This document shows, piece by piece, positions 63,540 to 64,000 of a stretch of DNA of 64,000 bases. Location: the NCBI GenBank assembly GCA_018366495.1, contig JAGZHZ010000003.1:62001-126000 (forward strand). The letters run 5' to 3'. Both the position numbers and the translations under genes were made by a program. The notes beneath the pieces are model-generated. The model searched no databases. It was not told where the DNA came from and worked only from the letters and a program-made list of their open reading frames with translations. The stretch comes from Clostridiales bacterium (GTDB lineage: Bacteria; Bacillota; Clostridia; Lachnospirales; Lachnospiraceae). Each line of letters opens with the position of its first letter. The stretch's first letter is position 1.

Positions 63540-64000
63540 TTAAAAATGCTTTTTCTGACGAATCACAGGACGAATACTGAATACCTCCTCAAAAAAATCG
63601 GCTTTTTCTTTAAACAGCGCTTTTTCCAATGTGATATCCTTCTGTGTCTCCACGGAAATAATCAGCTGATTATCCTTCAGCATAAATTTGGCATTTTCAA
63701 ATTTCTGCTGGTGGCTTCTGTCCAGGGCATTTGCCACACGCAGGATTGCTGTCAATTTTGTAATCAGCAGATATTCTTCTTTGTGCATCTCAGAATGTGC
63801 TGTGATCGCATCGTAATATTCAAACTCTTTTGTATTATATCGAACTACATTCGCAATAATCTCTCTCTCTAAACGTGATAATCCAATGATCTCTGTTGCC
63901 ATGATAATACTGTAAGAACAGTCGGATACTTCTGTCAGACTGATATACTTTCCGCATCCGTGCAGAATCGCCGCAATTCTGAGTAAAAGCCGCTCTCTTT
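63540..64000 (-). CDS. ppx: Exopolyphosphatase (Ppx/GppA), C-terminal part only
   Basis: Partial gene; the N-terminal half lies outside the window. The visible 153 residues form the C-terminal HD-like domain: LLLRIAAILHGCGKYISLTE at the window edge, then IMATEIIGLSRLEREIIANV and LRVANALDRSHQQKFENAK. Ppx releases phosphate from polyphosphate ends. An ATG at 63902 is internal, since homology continues upstream without a break. Placement just before ppk is the usual polyphosphate operon. Confidence 0.85.
   Translation of the reverse strand, partial: RERLLLRIAAILHGCGKYISLTEVSDCSYSIIMATEIIGLSRLEREIIANVVRYNTKEFEYYDAITAHSEMHKEEYLLITKLTAILRVANALDRSHQQKFENAKFMLKDNQLIISVETQKDITLEKALFKEKADFFEEVFSIRPVIRQKKHF

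Overview
The window looks like chromosome from a gut Lachnospiraceae bacterium (Firmicutes, Clostridia). The evidence is AT-rich DNA, strong AGGAGG-type ribosome binding sites, a PolC-type replicative polymerase, YesM/YesN two-component genes, a DUF5688 protein and many intrinsic terminators. The genus cannot be fixed from the sequence alone. I see no insertion sequence, prophage, CRISPR array or rRNA. There is one tRNA, tRNA-Arg(CCG). Most genes lie on the minus strand.

Layout, left to right. 1-4.6 kb: a truncated DUF3887 protein, a histidine phosphatase, a PfkB sugar-phosphate kinase, the AzlCD branched-chain amino acid exporter, and a lysine exporter LysO encoded as two overlapping genes. 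4.6-13.4 kb: MetA, cardiolipin synthase, DNA ligase, RluF-type pseudouridine synthase, asparagine synthetase, a membrane-anchored SH3 protein and the tRNA. 13.7-25.4 kb: a DUF5688 gene, then a long housekeeping operon read ispG-polC-aminotransferase-patatin-yqeG-aroK-M24 peptidase-efp. 25.4-37 kb: ilvE, folA, pepV, a C39-like secreted protease, a homocysteine methyltransferase and homoserine dehydrogenase pair, an SseB-like gene, mntP behind a yybP-ykoY manganese riboswitch, and aspA divergent from a LysR regulator. 37-44.6 kb: a HAD phosphatase, a udp-deoB-deoC nucleoside salvage operon, a small alarmone synthetase, a thioredoxin-fold protein, and an nth-larC-ogg operon.

44.9-56.1 kb is the most accessory-looking part. 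It holds a DUF3786 gene and a DUF2284 gene broken by an in-frame stop. Next is an XRE regulator whose LexA-like half has lost the catalytic serine; it faces a tiny ORF across mirrored operator-like sites. Then come a YesM kinase, a YesN regulator and a membrane-anchored solute-binding protein without ABC permeases. These face two tandem secreted GH13 alpha-amylase genes, the second frameshifted just after its signal peptide. This sensor-plus-amylase cluster is the best candidate here for an unusual system: the binding protein may act as an extracellular sugar sensor for the two-component system rather than as part of a transporter.

56.2-64 kb: a copper operon (copA-csoR-copZ) with a CsoR-like box at its start site, a PHP phosphoesterase, a small acidic protein and a HAD phosphatase, and a polyphosphate pair (ppx-ppk) that runs off the right edge.

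The genes link into a few themes: methionine and threonine supply (metA, hom, homocysteine methyltransferase), branched-chain amino acid balance (ilvE, azlCD), metal homeostasis (mntP, copA/csoR/copZ, larC), stress signalling ((p)ppGpp, polyphosphate) and starch use. All functional calls are by recognition of motifs; no database search was run.
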